The notes below the pieces were generated by a model. The model made no database searches, was not told the DNA's origin, and saw only the letters and a list, made by a program, of their open reading frames with translations. Made by a program: the position numbers and the translations under genes. Below, piece after piece: positions 17,065-26,726 of a DNA stretch of 64,000 bases. Position 1 is the first letter of the stretch, and each line of letters begins with the position of its first letter. This DNA comes from Draconibacterium sediminis. Lineage in GTDB: Bacteria; Bacteroidota; Bacteroidia; Bacteroidales; Prolixibacteraceae. The stretch spans positions 496,001 through 560,000 of the forward strand of contig NZ_JRHC01000003.1 in NCBI RefSeq assembly GCF_000949475.1. Reading direction: 5' to 3'.

Positions 17065-18456
17065 ATGAAAATACGAACAATAATATCAGCTTGTTTGCTA
17101 ATGGCACTCAGTTCTTGTGGCGCAAAAGCAAAAGACAAGGTAAAACCCAACATAGTACTTATCAATATCGACGATATGGGCTGGAAAGATGTCGGATTTA
17201 TGGGGAGTAAATACTATGAAACACCTAACATTGATGCCTTGTCTGCAAATGGAATGGTTTTTACAAATGGCTATGCAGCAGCGTCCAATTGTGCACCAAG
17301 CAGAGCCTGCCTTATGACCGGAAAATGGACACCTCGACATGGGATTTATACAGTTAATTCATCAGAAAGAGGTGCGTCAAAAGATAGAAAACTGATACCA
17401 ACAGTAAACACTGAGATATTGGCCGAAGAACATCAAATCATTCCTAAGGTTTTAAAGAGCTACGGATATACCACCTGCCACGCTGGAAAATGGCATTTAA
17501 GTCATAACCCGACAGAATACGGCTTTGACATAAATATTGGTGGTAGTCATGCCGGTATGCCGCGTAGCTATTATCCGCCTTATAAAAATGTAAATCTTGA
17601 AGGAAGTTCCAATAAATACTTAACCGATGCAATTATGGACAGAGCCATAGAGTTTGTGGATACTGTTCAGCAATCTTTTTTCCTGTATTATTCGCCTTAC
17701 GCTGTGCATGTTCCCATTATGCCCGTAGATAGCATTGTACCCAAATATGAGAAAAAGGCTTCGTGGCAGGGGCAGGGAAATGCTGAATATGCCTCTATGG
17801 TGGACAATTTGGATAGAAATATTGGGTTACTGATTGCGAAATTGGAGGAAAAACAAATGCTCGATAATACTTTAATTGTATTTACTTCTGACAATGGAGG
17901 ATTATACGGTGTAACCAAACAAAAACCGTTGCGGGCTGGTAAAGGTAGCTATTATGAAGGTGGAATTCGTGAGCCGTTTTTCTTTGTTTACAAGAACAGG
18001 ATTAAAGCAAATACAAAAAGCGATGTTCCCATAACTAATATGGACATATTTCCAACCATTTTAAATTATTCAGGCATCAATAGTGCCGATTTAAAACTGG
18101 ATGGCAACAATCTGTCTTCAGTTTTAGAAGGAAATACCGATAAATTAGAGCGCCCACTTTATTGGCATTTCCCCATATACTTGCAGGCATATAATAAATC
18201 TGATAACGAAACCCGCGATCCGCTATTCCGAACCCGCCCGGGATCAGTGGTGAGATACGGAGAATGGAAACTGCATTACTATTTTGAGGATGATGGTGTA
18301 GAATTATACAATTTATCTGAAGATATTGGTGAAAGAAGCAACCTTGCTATAGAAAACCCTGAAAAAAAAGAGGAATTACTAAATCTTCTAAAAAACTGGT
18401 GGAAGGAAACGAATGCTCCTATTCCAACGCAATTTAATCCCGAATACAAAAATTAA
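17065..18456 (+). CDS. Sulfatase, S1 family (S1_16-like), lipoprotein
   Basis: A 463-residue sulfatase. The open frame begins at 17011, but the ATG at 17065 is preferred because it gives a proper lipoprotein signal (lipobox ALSSC) and starts 4 bases after the stop of the sulfatase remnant. Signature CAPSRACLMTGKWTPRHG with Cys76 as formylglycine precursor; first metal site NIVLINIDDMGWKDVG; then CHAGKWHLS and FTSDNGG with the conserved second-site residues. The IPTVNTEILAEEHQ segment followed by GGSHAGMPRSYYPPY resembles SulfAtlas S1_16-type enzymes, which act on sulfated algal and host glycans; that assignment is from memory and needs a profile search. The next sulfatase gene starts 34 bases downstream and shares the CxPSR and GGYHSGxPHGGYFSPW-type features, so the pair are likely related paralogues. 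Confidence 0.92.
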   Translation: MKIRTIISACLLMALSSCGAKAKDKVKPNIVLINIDDMGWKDVGFMGSKYYETPNIDALSANGMVFTNGYAAASNCAPSRACLMTGKWTPRHGIYTVNSSERGASKDRKLIPTVNTEILAEEHQIIPKVLKSYGYTTCHAGKWHLSHNPTEYGFDINIGGSHAGMPRSYYPPYKNVNLEGSSNKYLTDAIMDRAIEFVDTVQQSFFLYYSPYAVHVPIMPVDSIVPKYEKKASWQGQGNAEYASMVDNLDRNIGLLIAKLEEKQMLDNTLIVFTSDNGGLYGVTKQKPLRAGKGSYYEGGIREPFFFVYKNRIKANTKSDVPITNMDIFPTILNYSGINSADLKLDGNNLSSVLEGNTDKLERPLYWHFPIYLQAYNKSDNETRDPLFRTRPGSVVRYGEWKLHYYFEDDGVELYNLSEDIGERSNLAIENPEKKEELLNLLKNWWKETNAPIPTQFNPEYKN

Positions 18457-18490
18457 TAAGTTCATAAATCAACAAAAATAAAACCATAAT

Positions 18491-20095
18491 ATGAAAAGTG
18501 TTAAAGCGCCATATCTACCCTTAATCATGTTTTTTGTACTTTTTAGTGCGGGCTGTAATAATCAGAAAACAACAAAACAAGTTGAGGATAAATCTAAACC
18601 AAATATATTATTCATTCTTGCTGATGATTTGGGTTACAGTGATTTAAGTTGTATGGGGAGTGACTATTACGAGACTCCCAACATTGATTGCATTGCCGAT
18701 GCCGGAATGGTATTCACCGATGGTTATGCGGGATGTCAGGTGTGCAGTCCTTCACGTGCAACCATTATGACCGGACAGTTTACGGCACGACATGGAATTA
18801 CCGATTGGATTGGTGCACCGGAAGGTGAAGAGTGGCAAAAAAGACAGCGCTTTACCAAAGTACTGCCTGCCGAATATAAACACCACATGGATACCAATGT
18901 AGTGACACTACCAATGGCGCTAAAAGAAGGAGGTTATACAACTTTCTTCGCTGGCAAATGGCATTTGGGCGATGCCGGGTTTTACCCTGAGAATTACGGT
19001 TTTGATATAAATAAGGGTGGCTACCATAGTGGAAGTCCTCACGGTGGTTACTTTTCCCCCTGGCAAAATCCCAATTTAAGCAATAAGGAGCCGGGTGAAA
19101 ACCTATCCATGCGTCTGGCAAAAGAAACCGTTAAGTTTATCGAGTCTTCAAAAGATAAACCTTTCCTTGCCTACCTTTCATTTTATGCAGTTCATGGTCC
19201 AATTCAAACTTCGCAGGAAAAATGGTCAAAGTATCGAAATAAAGCTGAGAGTCAAGGGATAGCAGACAGCGGATTTGAAGAAGGGGATTTGTTACCCATG
19301 AGAATGTACCAAGACAATCCTGTCTATGCTGGTCTTATTGAGACAATGGATGATGCTGTAGGTATTGTTCTAAATGCGCTTAAAGAAAACGGACTCGATA
19401 AAAACACCATCGTAATATTCACTTCTGATAATGGAGGAGTTACTTCCGGTGACAACTATTCTACTAATTGCCTTCCTTTGAAAGGGGGCAAAGGTTACCA
19501 ATGGGAAGGCGGTATTCGTGTGCCCTATATTATTCATGTACCCTGGTTAAAAAACGGCGGGCAAAGCAATAATACACCGGTGGCAGGTAGCGATTTTTAT
19601 CCAACCTTGCTAGATCTTGCAGGTTTGCCTTTACAACCGGAAAATCACCTCGATGGGAAAAGTTTATTGCCACTATTAAAGGGTATGGCAATGGATGAAC
19701 GTCCGTTGTATTGGCATTATCCTCATTATGGAAACCAGGGAGGAAGACCTGTATCTATTATGCGAAGTGGAGACTGGAAATTGATCCATTTCTGGGAAGA
19801 CGGTCGCAATGAACTTTATAATCTATCGGTCGATATTCACGAGGACCATAATCTTGCTAAACAGCAACCTTCCATTACAACTGAAATGGCACATCAATTA
19901 TTCGCATGGTTAGAAGAAGTTGATGCTCAATATCCTCAACAAGATTCAACGTATGATGCAGAAAAAGAAGCAACAGCTATAATGCAGAAGAAAGAAAAAA
20001 TGCTTAAGCAGCAAGAAACACTGCGTAGGAATATGTTAAAAAAAGACTGGCAACCGAATGCTGATTGGTGGGGAAGTAACTTAACAGTCGATTAA
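18491..20095 (+). CDS. Sulfatase, S1 family (S1_16-like), lipoprotein with extended C-terminus
   Basis: A 534-residue sulfatase lipoprotein (signal ends FSAGC). First metal site NILFILADDLGYSDL, signature CSPSRATIMTGQFTARHG with Cys85 as formylglycine precursor, then FFAGKWHLGDAGFYPENYGFD, AVHGPIQ and FTSDNGGVTSGDNY. These are in the order of a complete, apparently functional enzyme. The domain organisation matches the preceding gene, and the C-terminal tail of about 60 residues (charged, Lys/Glu-rich, ending in WWGSN) is longer than usual. Substrate position is unknown. It ends the run of sulfatases in enzyme block A; the gap to the next gene start (20096-20361) holds no gene that I can support. 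Confidence 0.92.
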   Translation: MKSVKAPYLPLIMFFVLFSAGCNNQKTTKQVEDKSKPNILFILADDLGYSDLSCMGSDYYETPNIDCIADAGMVFTDGYAGCQVCSPSRATIMTGQFTARHGITDWIGAPEGEEWQKRQRFTKVLPAEYKHHMDTNVVTLPMALKEGGYTTFFAGKWHLGDAGFYPENYGFDINKGGYHSGSPHGGYFSPWQNPNLSNKEPGENLSMRLAKETVKFIESSKDKPFLAYLSFYAVHGPIQTSQEKWSKYRNKAESQGIADSGFEEGDLLPMRMYQDNPVYAGLIETMDDAVGIVLNALKENGLDKNTIVIFTSDNGGVTSGDNYSTNCLPLKGGKGYQWEGGIRVPYIIHVPWLKNGGQSNNTPVAGSDFYPTLLDLAGLPLQPENHLDGKSLLPLLKGMAMDERPLYWHYPHYGNQGGRPVSIMRSGDWKLIHFWEDGRNELYNLSVDIHEDHNLAKQQPSITTEMAHQLFAWLEEVDAQYPQQDSTYDAEKEATAIMQKKEKMLKQQETLRRNMLKKDWQPNADWWGSNLTVD

Positions 20096-20361
20096 GCTAT
20101 TTGATGTGGTTGAAATCAACGAGACATTTTTTTAATAGATCAGAATTAGAAAGTACAATGTTCTAAATAATGTCCTGTAATATCAGAAAAACAAAACATT
20201 GGCATGAGACTGATAATGACGAAAACACACTAAGAAATGATTATTCTACTTTCAGGAGTATTAGATACACAATATATCGTGAGTGGTAGTGAATGTTTTT
20301 GTGGGACAATGGATGTTGTCAAAAAGAAACTCAGCATAAATTAATAATTAAAATAATTGAA

Positions 20362-21738
20362 ATGAGAAGAATTTTTATTGGCTTATTGATAAGCCTTTTG
20401 GCTGTTTCGTGCAGCGAAAAAAGCGATTTTGTTGACTTGTTCAACGGAAAAAACCTTGACGGCTGGGAAGTTAAAAACGGTACTGCTCCTTTTACCGTTG
20501 AGGATGGAGTTATTGTTGGAACCTATATGTCGGGTACTCCCAATACCTTTCTGTGTACTAAAGAAAACTACTCCGATTTTATCCTGACATTCGAGGGATT
20601 CCTGGGAGAAGAAACAAACTCGGGAGTAATGTTTAGAGCACAAAGTCGTCCGGATTATAAAGATGGGCGAGTGCACGGTTACCAAATGGAAATGGATCCA
20701 TCAGCCAGAAAATGGACCGGAGGAATCTATGATGAAGCCCGTCGAGGATGGATCTATAACCTGGAACGCATCCCCGAAGCCAAAGATGCATTCAAGTTAA
20801 ACCAATGGAATCAGTTTCGTATTGAAGCCATTGGTAACAATTTGAGAGTGTGGGTAAATGGTATTCAAACTGCCGACGTCGTAGACAATATGGATGCCTC
20901 TGGTTTTATTGGTTTGCAGGTGCATGCTTGTAAAGAAGAACTTAACGGACGTCAGGTGAAATTCCGTAATATCAAAATTTGCAATACTAATTTAGAGCAA
21001 AACAAAATGAAGATTGAAGAACCAATTCTTCAATACAGTTATCTCAAGAATCAACTTACAGAGCGTGAAATTGCGGAAGGTTGGAAATTGCTTTGGGACG
21101 GCAAAACCACTGAAGGATGGAGAGGTGCCAAACTTACCGAATTCCCGTCAGAGGGATGGTCGATTGAAGACGGAGAACTGGTGGTAGCCGATGCCGGTGG
21201 AGAAGAATCGGAAAACGGTGGTGATATTGTTACCAATAAAAAATTTGAAAATTTCGAATTGGAAGTGGACTTCAAAATTACCGAAGGTGCCAACAGCGGA
21301 ATTAAATATTTTGTGGATACCGAGTTAAACAAAGGCAAAGGTTCTTCAATTGGTTGTGAATTTCAGATTCTTGACGATAGAAATCACCCTGATGCTAAAA
21401 TGGGAACCAATGGAAATCGCACTCTTGCATCGCTTTACGATTTAATTACAGCAAATGCGCTTACATTTAATCCGGATGAGTTTACTGCTAAACGAGTGAA
21501 TTGGGCTGGTTGGAATCGTGCACGCGTAGTAGTAAACGGAGCCGATGTAGAGCATTATCTGAATAATATTTTAGTAGTAAAATATAACCGTAGCGGACAA
21601 CAATGGAAAGACTTGGTGGCTTCAAGCAAATACAAAGACTGGCCAAATTTTGGTGAAGCAAAAACAGGAAATATCCTGCTACAGGATCACGGGAATAAAG
21701 TGTTTTTCAAAAATATTAAAATCAAGGAGTTAAAATAA
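20362..21738 (+). CDS. Secreted protein with two DUF1080 (3-keto-disaccharide hydrolase-like) domains
   Basis: A 458-residue lipoprotein (lipobox AVSC). The open frame extends upstream to 20293, but the ATG at 20362 opens directly onto the signal peptide and is chosen. It contains two concanavalin-like DUF1080 domains in tandem: about residues 24-208 (FVDLFNGKNLDGWEV...SGFIGLQVHA) and about 240-458 (EGWKLLWDGKTTEGWRG...KNIKIKELK). DUF1080 proteins are annotated as 3-keto-disaccharide hydrolases because some act on 3-oxo-glycosides. That activity usually needs a sugar 3-dehydrogenase of the Gfo/Idh/MocA type, and such a gene follows directly with a one-base stop/start overlap (TAATG at 21736-21740), implying translational coupling. 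Roles on this locus's substrate are inferred. The first domain resembles the single-domain protein at 44732. Confidence 0.85.
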   Translation: MRRIFIGLLISLLAVSCSEKSDFVDLFNGKNLDGWEVKNGTAPFTVEDGVIVGTYMSGTPNTFLCTKENYSDFILTFEGFLGEETNSGVMFRAQSRPDYKDGRVHGYQMEMDPSARKWTGGIYDEARRGWIYNLERIPEAKDAFKLNQWNQFRIEAIGNNLRVWVNGIQTADVVDNMDASGFIGLQVHACKEELNGRQVKFRNIKICNTNLEQNKMKIEEPILQYSYLKNQLTEREIAEGWKLLWDGKTTEGWRGAKLTEFPSEGWSIEDGELVVADAGGEESENGGDIVTNKKFENFELEVDFKITEGANSGIKYFVDTELNKGKGSSIGCEFQILDDRNHPDAKMGTNGNRTLASLYDLITANALTFNPDEFTAKRVNWAGWNRARVVVNGADVEHYLNNILVVKYNRSGQQWKDLVASSKYKDWPNFGEAKTGNILLQDHGNKVFFKNIKIKELK

Positions 21739-23075
21739 TGGGAACCAATAGACGTAAATTTATCAGAAATACCACTGTAGGAACAGCCGGAATTCTAATG
21801 GGGGGTAGCCATTTATCGGCAAAAAGTTATAGTAAAATTGTAGGTGCAAACGACCGTATTTTTGCTGCTATTGCTGGTTTGGGACGACGGGTAAACGCAA
21901 TATATACGCCTATTGCTTTACAGCGGAATAATGTTGAACTGCTGTATCTTTGCGACGTAAAAGAAAGTCAGAGGGTTAAAGCCGGAAAAGTCGTGGCAGA
22001 TCGTATGGATTACAAACCTAAGCTGGAAAACGATATTCGTAAAGTAATCGAGGATCCTAAAGTGGATGCATTGTTTAATCTAACTCCGGATCATTGGCAT
22101 GCACCGGGATCGATAATGGCCTTGAAAGAAGGGAAACATGTGTATGTTGAAAAACCATGCAGCCATAACATGGCCGAGAACGAACTTCTTGTGGCAGCAC
22201 AGAAAAAATACGGTAAGGTTGTGCAAATGGGGAACCAGCAACGTTCTGCTGAACACACCATCGAAATTATTAAGGAAATACATAACGGCATAATAGGTAC
22301 TCCATACCGGGCTGTTGCTTTTTTTTCCAATAGACGTGGCGAAGTGCCTCACCAACAAGCTGCTCTGGTGCCTGAAGGTTTGGATTGGGACTTGTTTCAG
22401 GGACCCGCTGTTCGTCGCGACTATACATCAGAAACATGGAACTACAACTGGCATTGGTATGGCTGGGATTACGGTACTGCCGAGCTCGGAAATAATGGCA
22501 CACACGAACTTGATGTAGCACGTTGGGCACTTCAGGTCGATTTTCCAAACCATGTGCAGGTTAATGCTGCCAAAACAGCTTTTGTTGACGATGGTTGGGA
22601 AATGTACGATGCCATGGATGCAACATATAAGTTTGATGGAAATAAAACCATAAAATGGGATGGAAAGAGCAGAAATGGTTACAATACCTATGGTGGCGGG
22701 CGAGGAACCATTATTTATGGTAGCGAAGGTACCGTGTTCGTAGACCGTGGATTGTACAAACTTCATGATAGAGATGGAAAATTGGTAAAAACAGTAGAAG
22801 CAAAATACAAGGAAGGTAGTATTGGTTTAGGTGGTGGCGGAGGTATGTCAACCGTTCATGTTGAGAATTTCTTTAATACAATTCGTGGCAAAGAAAAATT
22901 ACAGGCCCCGATTGATGATGCAGCAGTAAGTATGGCTATGGTTCATTATGGCAATGTTGCCTATCGTATCAATAAAGGTTTTAACATTGACCCAGTAACA
23001 GGGAAGATGCTTGACGATGACGCCATGAAACTTTGGAGCAGGGAATACGCCAAAGGTTGGGAACCCAAATTGTAA
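21738..23075 (+). CDS. Gfo/Idh/MocA family NAD(P)-dependent sugar oxidoreductase, Tat-exported
   Basis: A 445-residue protein with a twin-arginine signal (RRKFIRN followed by a hydrophobic stretch, about residues 5-30), so exported folded with its cofactor. The nucleotide-binding domain (about residues 30-170) carries AAIAGLGRRV, the LFNLTPDHWHAPGS block and the EKPCSHN motif typical of this family, whose Glu-Lys-Pro lysine is a usual catalytic residue. The C-terminal domain (about 175-445) has the family's WYGWDYGTAELGNNGTHELD block. Some relatives are NAD-dependent glycosidases (GH109) and others are 3-dehydrogenases of glycosides. Paired with the double-DUF1080 protein in a coupled two-gene unit, it most likely oxidises a sugar at C3 so that the partner can cleave the 3-keto glycoside. 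That pathway role is inference. Confidence 0.85.
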   Translation: MGTNRRKFIRNTTVGTAGILMGGSHLSAKSYSKIVGANDRIFAAIAGLGRRVNAIYTPIALQRNNVELLYLCDVKESQRVKAGKVVADRMDYKPKLENDIRKVIEDPKVDALFNLTPDHWHAPGSIMALKEGKHVYVEKPCSHNMAENELLVAAQKKYGKVVQMGNQQRSAEHTIEIIKEIHNGIIGTPYRAVAFFSNRRGEVPHQQAALVPEGLDWDLFQGPAVRRDYTSETWNYNWHWYGWDYGTAELGNNGTHELDVARWALQVDFPNHVQVNAAKTAFVDDGWEMYDAMDATYKFDGNKTIKWDGKSRNGYNTYGGGRGTIIYGSEGTVFVDRGLYKLHDRDGKLVKTVEAKYKEGSIGLGGGGGMSTVHVENFFNTIRGKEKLQAPIDDAAVSMAMVHYGNVAYRINKGFNIDPVTGKMLDDDAMKLWSREYAKGWEPKL

Positions 23076-23102
23076 TAAAACAATAAATTAATTCAATACT
23101 TG

Positions 23103-23131
23103 AAAACCCGGGAATTCTCCCGGGTTTTTTT
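23103..23131 (+). terminator. Rho-independent terminator closing enzyme block A
   Basis: Perfect hairpin AACCCGGGA (23105-23113), loop ATTC, then TCCCGGGTT (23118-23126) running into a T-tract to 23131. It lies 28 bases after the stop of the oxidoreductase gene and cleanly separates block A from the SusC operon. Confidence 0.9.
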
Positions 23132-23484
23132 ATGCCCTTTATATATAGTTATACTCAGGTTATTAGTGTAAAAATTGAACACATAGTTCACTTTGCAAGA
23201 TATGTTCAGGTTTGGTGTAATATTTCAATTAAACGAAGCATTAATGAAATTTAAATGTGTTAGCCCACAGTAGTTTTGACGTTGAACGTAGAACTTATCA
23301 CATTCCGAAGAAATAATTTAATTACTAAATAAATCAATAACTAAATGTATATGGAATAACTGAAGAAAGGATTTAAATGTGGGAAAAAAAGAAGGACAGA
23401 ATTATTCGACGTAATTCTGCCCAAAAAGTTTTAACCGCAAGCTTTAGTGAAATTTTTAGTGCAAATTAAAACTAATACAAATCT
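23132..23484 (+). promoter_or_regulatory. Intergenic leader upstream of the first SusC operon
   Basis: A 353-base gene-free region. TAGTTTTG at 23271-23278 fits the Bacteroidetes -7 box TAnnTTTG, but no convincing -33 box was found at the usual spacing, so this is tentative. If real, the leader would be about 200 bases long. An inverted repeat with 8-base arms CAGAATTA (23397-23404) and TAATTCTG (23412-23419) lies 66 bases before the start codon and could form an RNA hairpin or be an operator. No regulator gene lies beside this operon. Confidence 0.35.
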
Positions 23485-26400
23485 ATGAAAAACGTTAAGT
23501 TTTCGATTCCCTACATTGGGAATTTGAAGAAAATTACACAGGCAATTAAAATATGTCTGTTGTTACTATTTATCTCAACGGCAACTTCAATGGCCGATGA
23601 TGGAGTTTCCTCAAAAGTAAAGGAATCTTCTGGATTAAAGAATTCTAACATTCTTGATCAGACTCAAAAAACTTTAACAGGTGAGGTAACTGATAATAAT
23701 GGTGAACCTCTTCCGGGGGTTACAGTGGTGGTTAAAGGAACGACTATCGGGACGGTAACCAATTTTGATGGCAAATTCTCGGTAGATGTACCGGACGATG
23801 CCGAAATCTTGGTCTTCTCGTTTGTTGGATTTAAACCACAGGAATATACAATTGCCGGGCAAAATGTTTTTAACATCACTTTAGAAGAAGAAACAGTTGG
23901 TTTAGATGAAGTGGTGGTGGTTGGTTACGGTACACAGAAGAAAGAGAGTGTGGTGGGTTCTATTTCTCAAATAAAAGGGAAGGAACTACAGGAAGTAACC
24001 ATGGGTATAAGTAATGTTGAGGAGGCGTTGCAAGGTAATTTACCTGGTGTTGTTGCCATACAGGGTAGTGGTGTTCCGGGTAGAAACGATATGCAGATCT
24101 ACATTCGTGGTCAGGCGTCATGGAACGGTTCCGGACAGCCCTTAATACTCGTAGATGGAGCGCCAAGGGAAATTGATAATATTGATTTTAATGATATTGA
24201 AAATATTTCTGTACTTAAAGATGCATCTGCTACTGCCGTTTTTGGTGTTCAGGGTGCAAATGGTGTTATTTTAATTACCACAAAAAGAGGACAAAAAGGT
24301 AAGGCACAATTGTCGTTACAGGCCAATGCCACTACCAAATTTGTTTCCAAGTTGCCCGAAAAACTAGATGTTTATGATGCAATTATGGAAGCAAATTCAT
24401 CGATAATGCGCGAACTTCCTCATAACGAACAAGTTTGGCTTAATAATTATCGTCCGATAGCTATTGCAGATAGATTCCGCAATCCGGGAAGTGTGGAGGA
24501 GAGTTACATATATCCTAATGTAGATTGGAAAGATGCCCTGTTAAAAGATTTTGCTCAAGATTACCGTGTTAATTTATCGGTACGTGGAGGAGGAAATAGC
24601 GCCAGGTATTTTGCGAGTTTAGCTTACCAATCAGTTGCTGATATTTTCGATGGTAATAGTTACGATACTGGTAAAAGCTACGAGAGTGGTTTTGGCTATG
24701 ATAGATTTAACTTTCGGAGTAATATTGATTTCGATATCACCAAAACTACCGAATTATCTGTAAATCTAGGCGGCTTTTATGGCATTCAGAAAACGCCTGG
24801 TAACTTAAATCTGGTGACCAACGCTATCTATGAGCTTGCCCCAAATGCCTATACACCTATTTTCCCAGATGGTGCATTTGGGAGGGATGATCGTGATATT
24901 TTTGCAAATACGAACCCTCTTGTTACCTTAACAAATACCGGGTACACTACAACGAATACCTTTAATGTAAATACCGATTTTGTTTTAAAACAAAAATTGG
25001 ATTTTGTTACGAAAGGCTTATCATTTCAAGGGCGTTTATCTTTAGATAATAGATCTAATAGTCAGCAGAGGTTGAATGATCCAGGTGGTGATGGTCAGGA
25101 AAATGTTATATATCGTGTATATAACACCGAATTCGAAGAGCGAATTGAGTCTCCAAGTGGTGTAAATGATTTTGGTTTTGTGCCATACCCATGGACACTT
25201 CAGTCTGCAAGCATTCAAGATGGTACGATTTACCGTCGTTTATTATATGACCTTTCGCTTAATTATAGTAGAACGTTTGCCGAAAAGCATTCGGTTACAG
25301 GATTGGCATTATTAAGGCGTAACCAGAGCGGTACAGGTAATGGTTTTTTAAGATATCGCGAAGACTGGGTAGGTAGGGTTACCTACGATTATGATAAGAG
25401 ATATTTCCTGGATCTTAGTGGTGCTTTCAACGGATCGGAGAAATTTGGTCCTGGATATCGTTTCGATCTTTTCCCTGCTTTAGCAGTAGGCTGGACACTG
25501 TCTAACGAGGCATTCATGAGTGAGGTTGACTGGGTAAACCTACTTAAGATAAGGGGATCTTATGGTTTGATTGGTGATGACAGCGGAGGAAACAGATTTG
25601 AATATCAAAAAACATGGAGTAATGGCGGAGGCGCTTTTATAGTCCCTAATGCCTCAAACACTCGTTCGCCGTATACGTTTTACACGGAGTCCAATGTTGG
25701 TAATCCTGATCTGCAATGGGAAACGGCTGTAAAGTATAATATTGGGGCAGAAATCGGCTTGTTTAAAAACAAAATTACTGCCGAGTTGGACTTTTTTGGA
25801 GAAGATCGTAGCAATATTTTAATACCAAGTTCACAAAGGGCGGTGCCTGAGTGGTTTGGTGCCAGTCCTCCCGCTTTTAACAGAGGTGAGGTAGAGGTGC
25901 GTGGATATGAAATACTACTGGGTGCTAATCATACTTTTGGAAATGGATTAAATATTTTTGGTAATTATACTTTTACCCAGGCTAAAGACTTGGTAATTGA
26001 TAGAGAAGATCCTGAATTACGTCCGTTTTACCAAAAAGCCGAGGGCTACCCTATTGGTCAACCAAGATCTGCTATTCCTGCTGAAATTATGGGCAGTTTA
26101 GACGATTTGTATAGTTCAACGCCAAGAGTAGGTGGACAAGAATTTATACGTACCGGATATTATAATCTGGTTGATTATGATGGAGACGGTGTTTATAATG
26201 GTTCTTTTGATAATGTGCCATATGGTTATCCTACGCGTCCTCAAAGAACCTGGTCTGCTACAGTAGGAGCTAAATATAAAGGATGGAAATTATCTGTCCA
26301 GTTCTATGGTACTCAAAATACAAATAGAGTTTACAGTAGTAGAACTTTCTCAAATGGAATAGATACCTTCTTTGAACACGAGTTAGGCTATTGGACTAAA

Positions 26401-26715
26401 AATAACCCAACCGGAGTACTAACACAACCAACGTTTGGTTTTGCGCAAGGAGCCAGCGATCCAAGATCCAGCTTTTTTGATGGTTCTTTAACTCGACTAA
26501 AATCTGTGGCGTTAAGTTATAATATTCCGAAAAGAACATGTGAAAAACTGGGTGTTCAGGCACTAAGTGTTTTTGCTAATGGTAATAACTTGTTCTTATG
26601 GACCGATTTACCGGATGATAGGGAGTTTAATAGTAGTCAAACACAAGATTCTTCTTATAGAGGAGATTATCCTACTATGGCACGAATTAACTTCGGTTTC
26701 AATTTAGATTTTTAA
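23485..26715 (+). CDS. SusC-family TonB-dependent outer-membrane transporter (block A, primary)
   Basis: A 1076-residue outer-membrane transporter. After the signal peptide (about residues 1-38) comes a carboxypeptidase-regulatory-like domain (LTGEVTDNNGEPLPGVTVVVKGT, about 64-150), then the TonB-box-like segment LDEVVVVGYGTQKKE and a plug domain ending in GANGVILITTKRG. The rest is a 22-strand beta-barrel closing in a hydrophobic, aromatic end (INFGFNLDF). SusC proteins import oligosaccharides captured by their SusD partner, energised by TonB. The SusD gene begins 12 bases after the stop. The canonical TonB box distinguishes it from the second SusC in this block. Confidence 0.95.
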   Translation: MKNVKFSIPYIGNLKKITQAIKICLLLLFISTATSMADDGVSSKVKESSGLKNSNILDQTQKTLTGEVTDNNGEPLPGVTVVVKGTTIGTVTNFDGKFSVDVPDDAEILVFSFVGFKPQEYTIAGQNVFNITLEEETVGLDEVVVVGYGTQKKESVVGSISQIKGKELQEVTMGISNVEEALQGNLPGVVAIQGSGVPGRNDMQIYIRGQASWNGSGQPLILVDGAPREIDNIDFNDIENISVLKDASATAVFGVQGANGVILITTKRGQKGKAQLSLQANATTKFVSKLPEKLDVYDAIMEANSSIMRELPHNEQVWLNNYRPIAIADRFRNPGSVEESYIYPNVDWKDALLKDFAQDYRVNLSVRGGGNSARYFASLAYQSVADIFDGNSYDTGKSYESGFGYDRFNFRSNIDFDITKTTELSVNLGGFYGIQKTPGNLNLVTNAIYELAPNAYTPIFPDGAFGRDDRDIFANTNPLVTLTNTGYTTTNTFNVNTDFVLKQKLDFVTKGLSFQGRLSLDNRSNSQQRLNDPGGDGQENVIYRVYNTEFEERIESPSGVNDFGFVPYPWTLQSASIQDGTIYRRLLYDLSLNYSRTFAEKHSVTGLALLRRNQSGTGNGFLRYREDWVGRVTYDYDKRYFLDLSGAFNGSEKFGPGYRFDLFPALAVGWTLSNEAFMSEVDWVNLLKIRGSYGLIGDDSGGNRFEYQKTWSNGGGAFIVPNASNTRSPYTFYTESNVGNPDLQWETAVKYNIGAEIGLFKNKITAELDFFGEDRSNILIPSSQRAVPEWFGASPPAFNRGEVEVRGYEILLGANHTFGNGLNIFGNYTFTQAKDLVIDREDPELRPFYQKAEGYPIGQPRSAIPAEIMGSLDDLYSSTPRVGGQEFIRTGYYNLVDYDGDGVYNGSFDNVPYGYPTRPQRTWSATVGAKYKGWKLSVQFYGTQNTNRVYSSRTFSNGIDTFFEHELGYWTKNNPTGVLTQPTFGFAQGASDPRSSFFDGSLTRLKSVALSYNIPKRTCEKLGVQALSVFANGNNLFLWTDLPDDREFNSSQTQDSSYRGDYPTMARINFGFNLDF

Positions 26716-26726
26716 AATTAAGAAAT

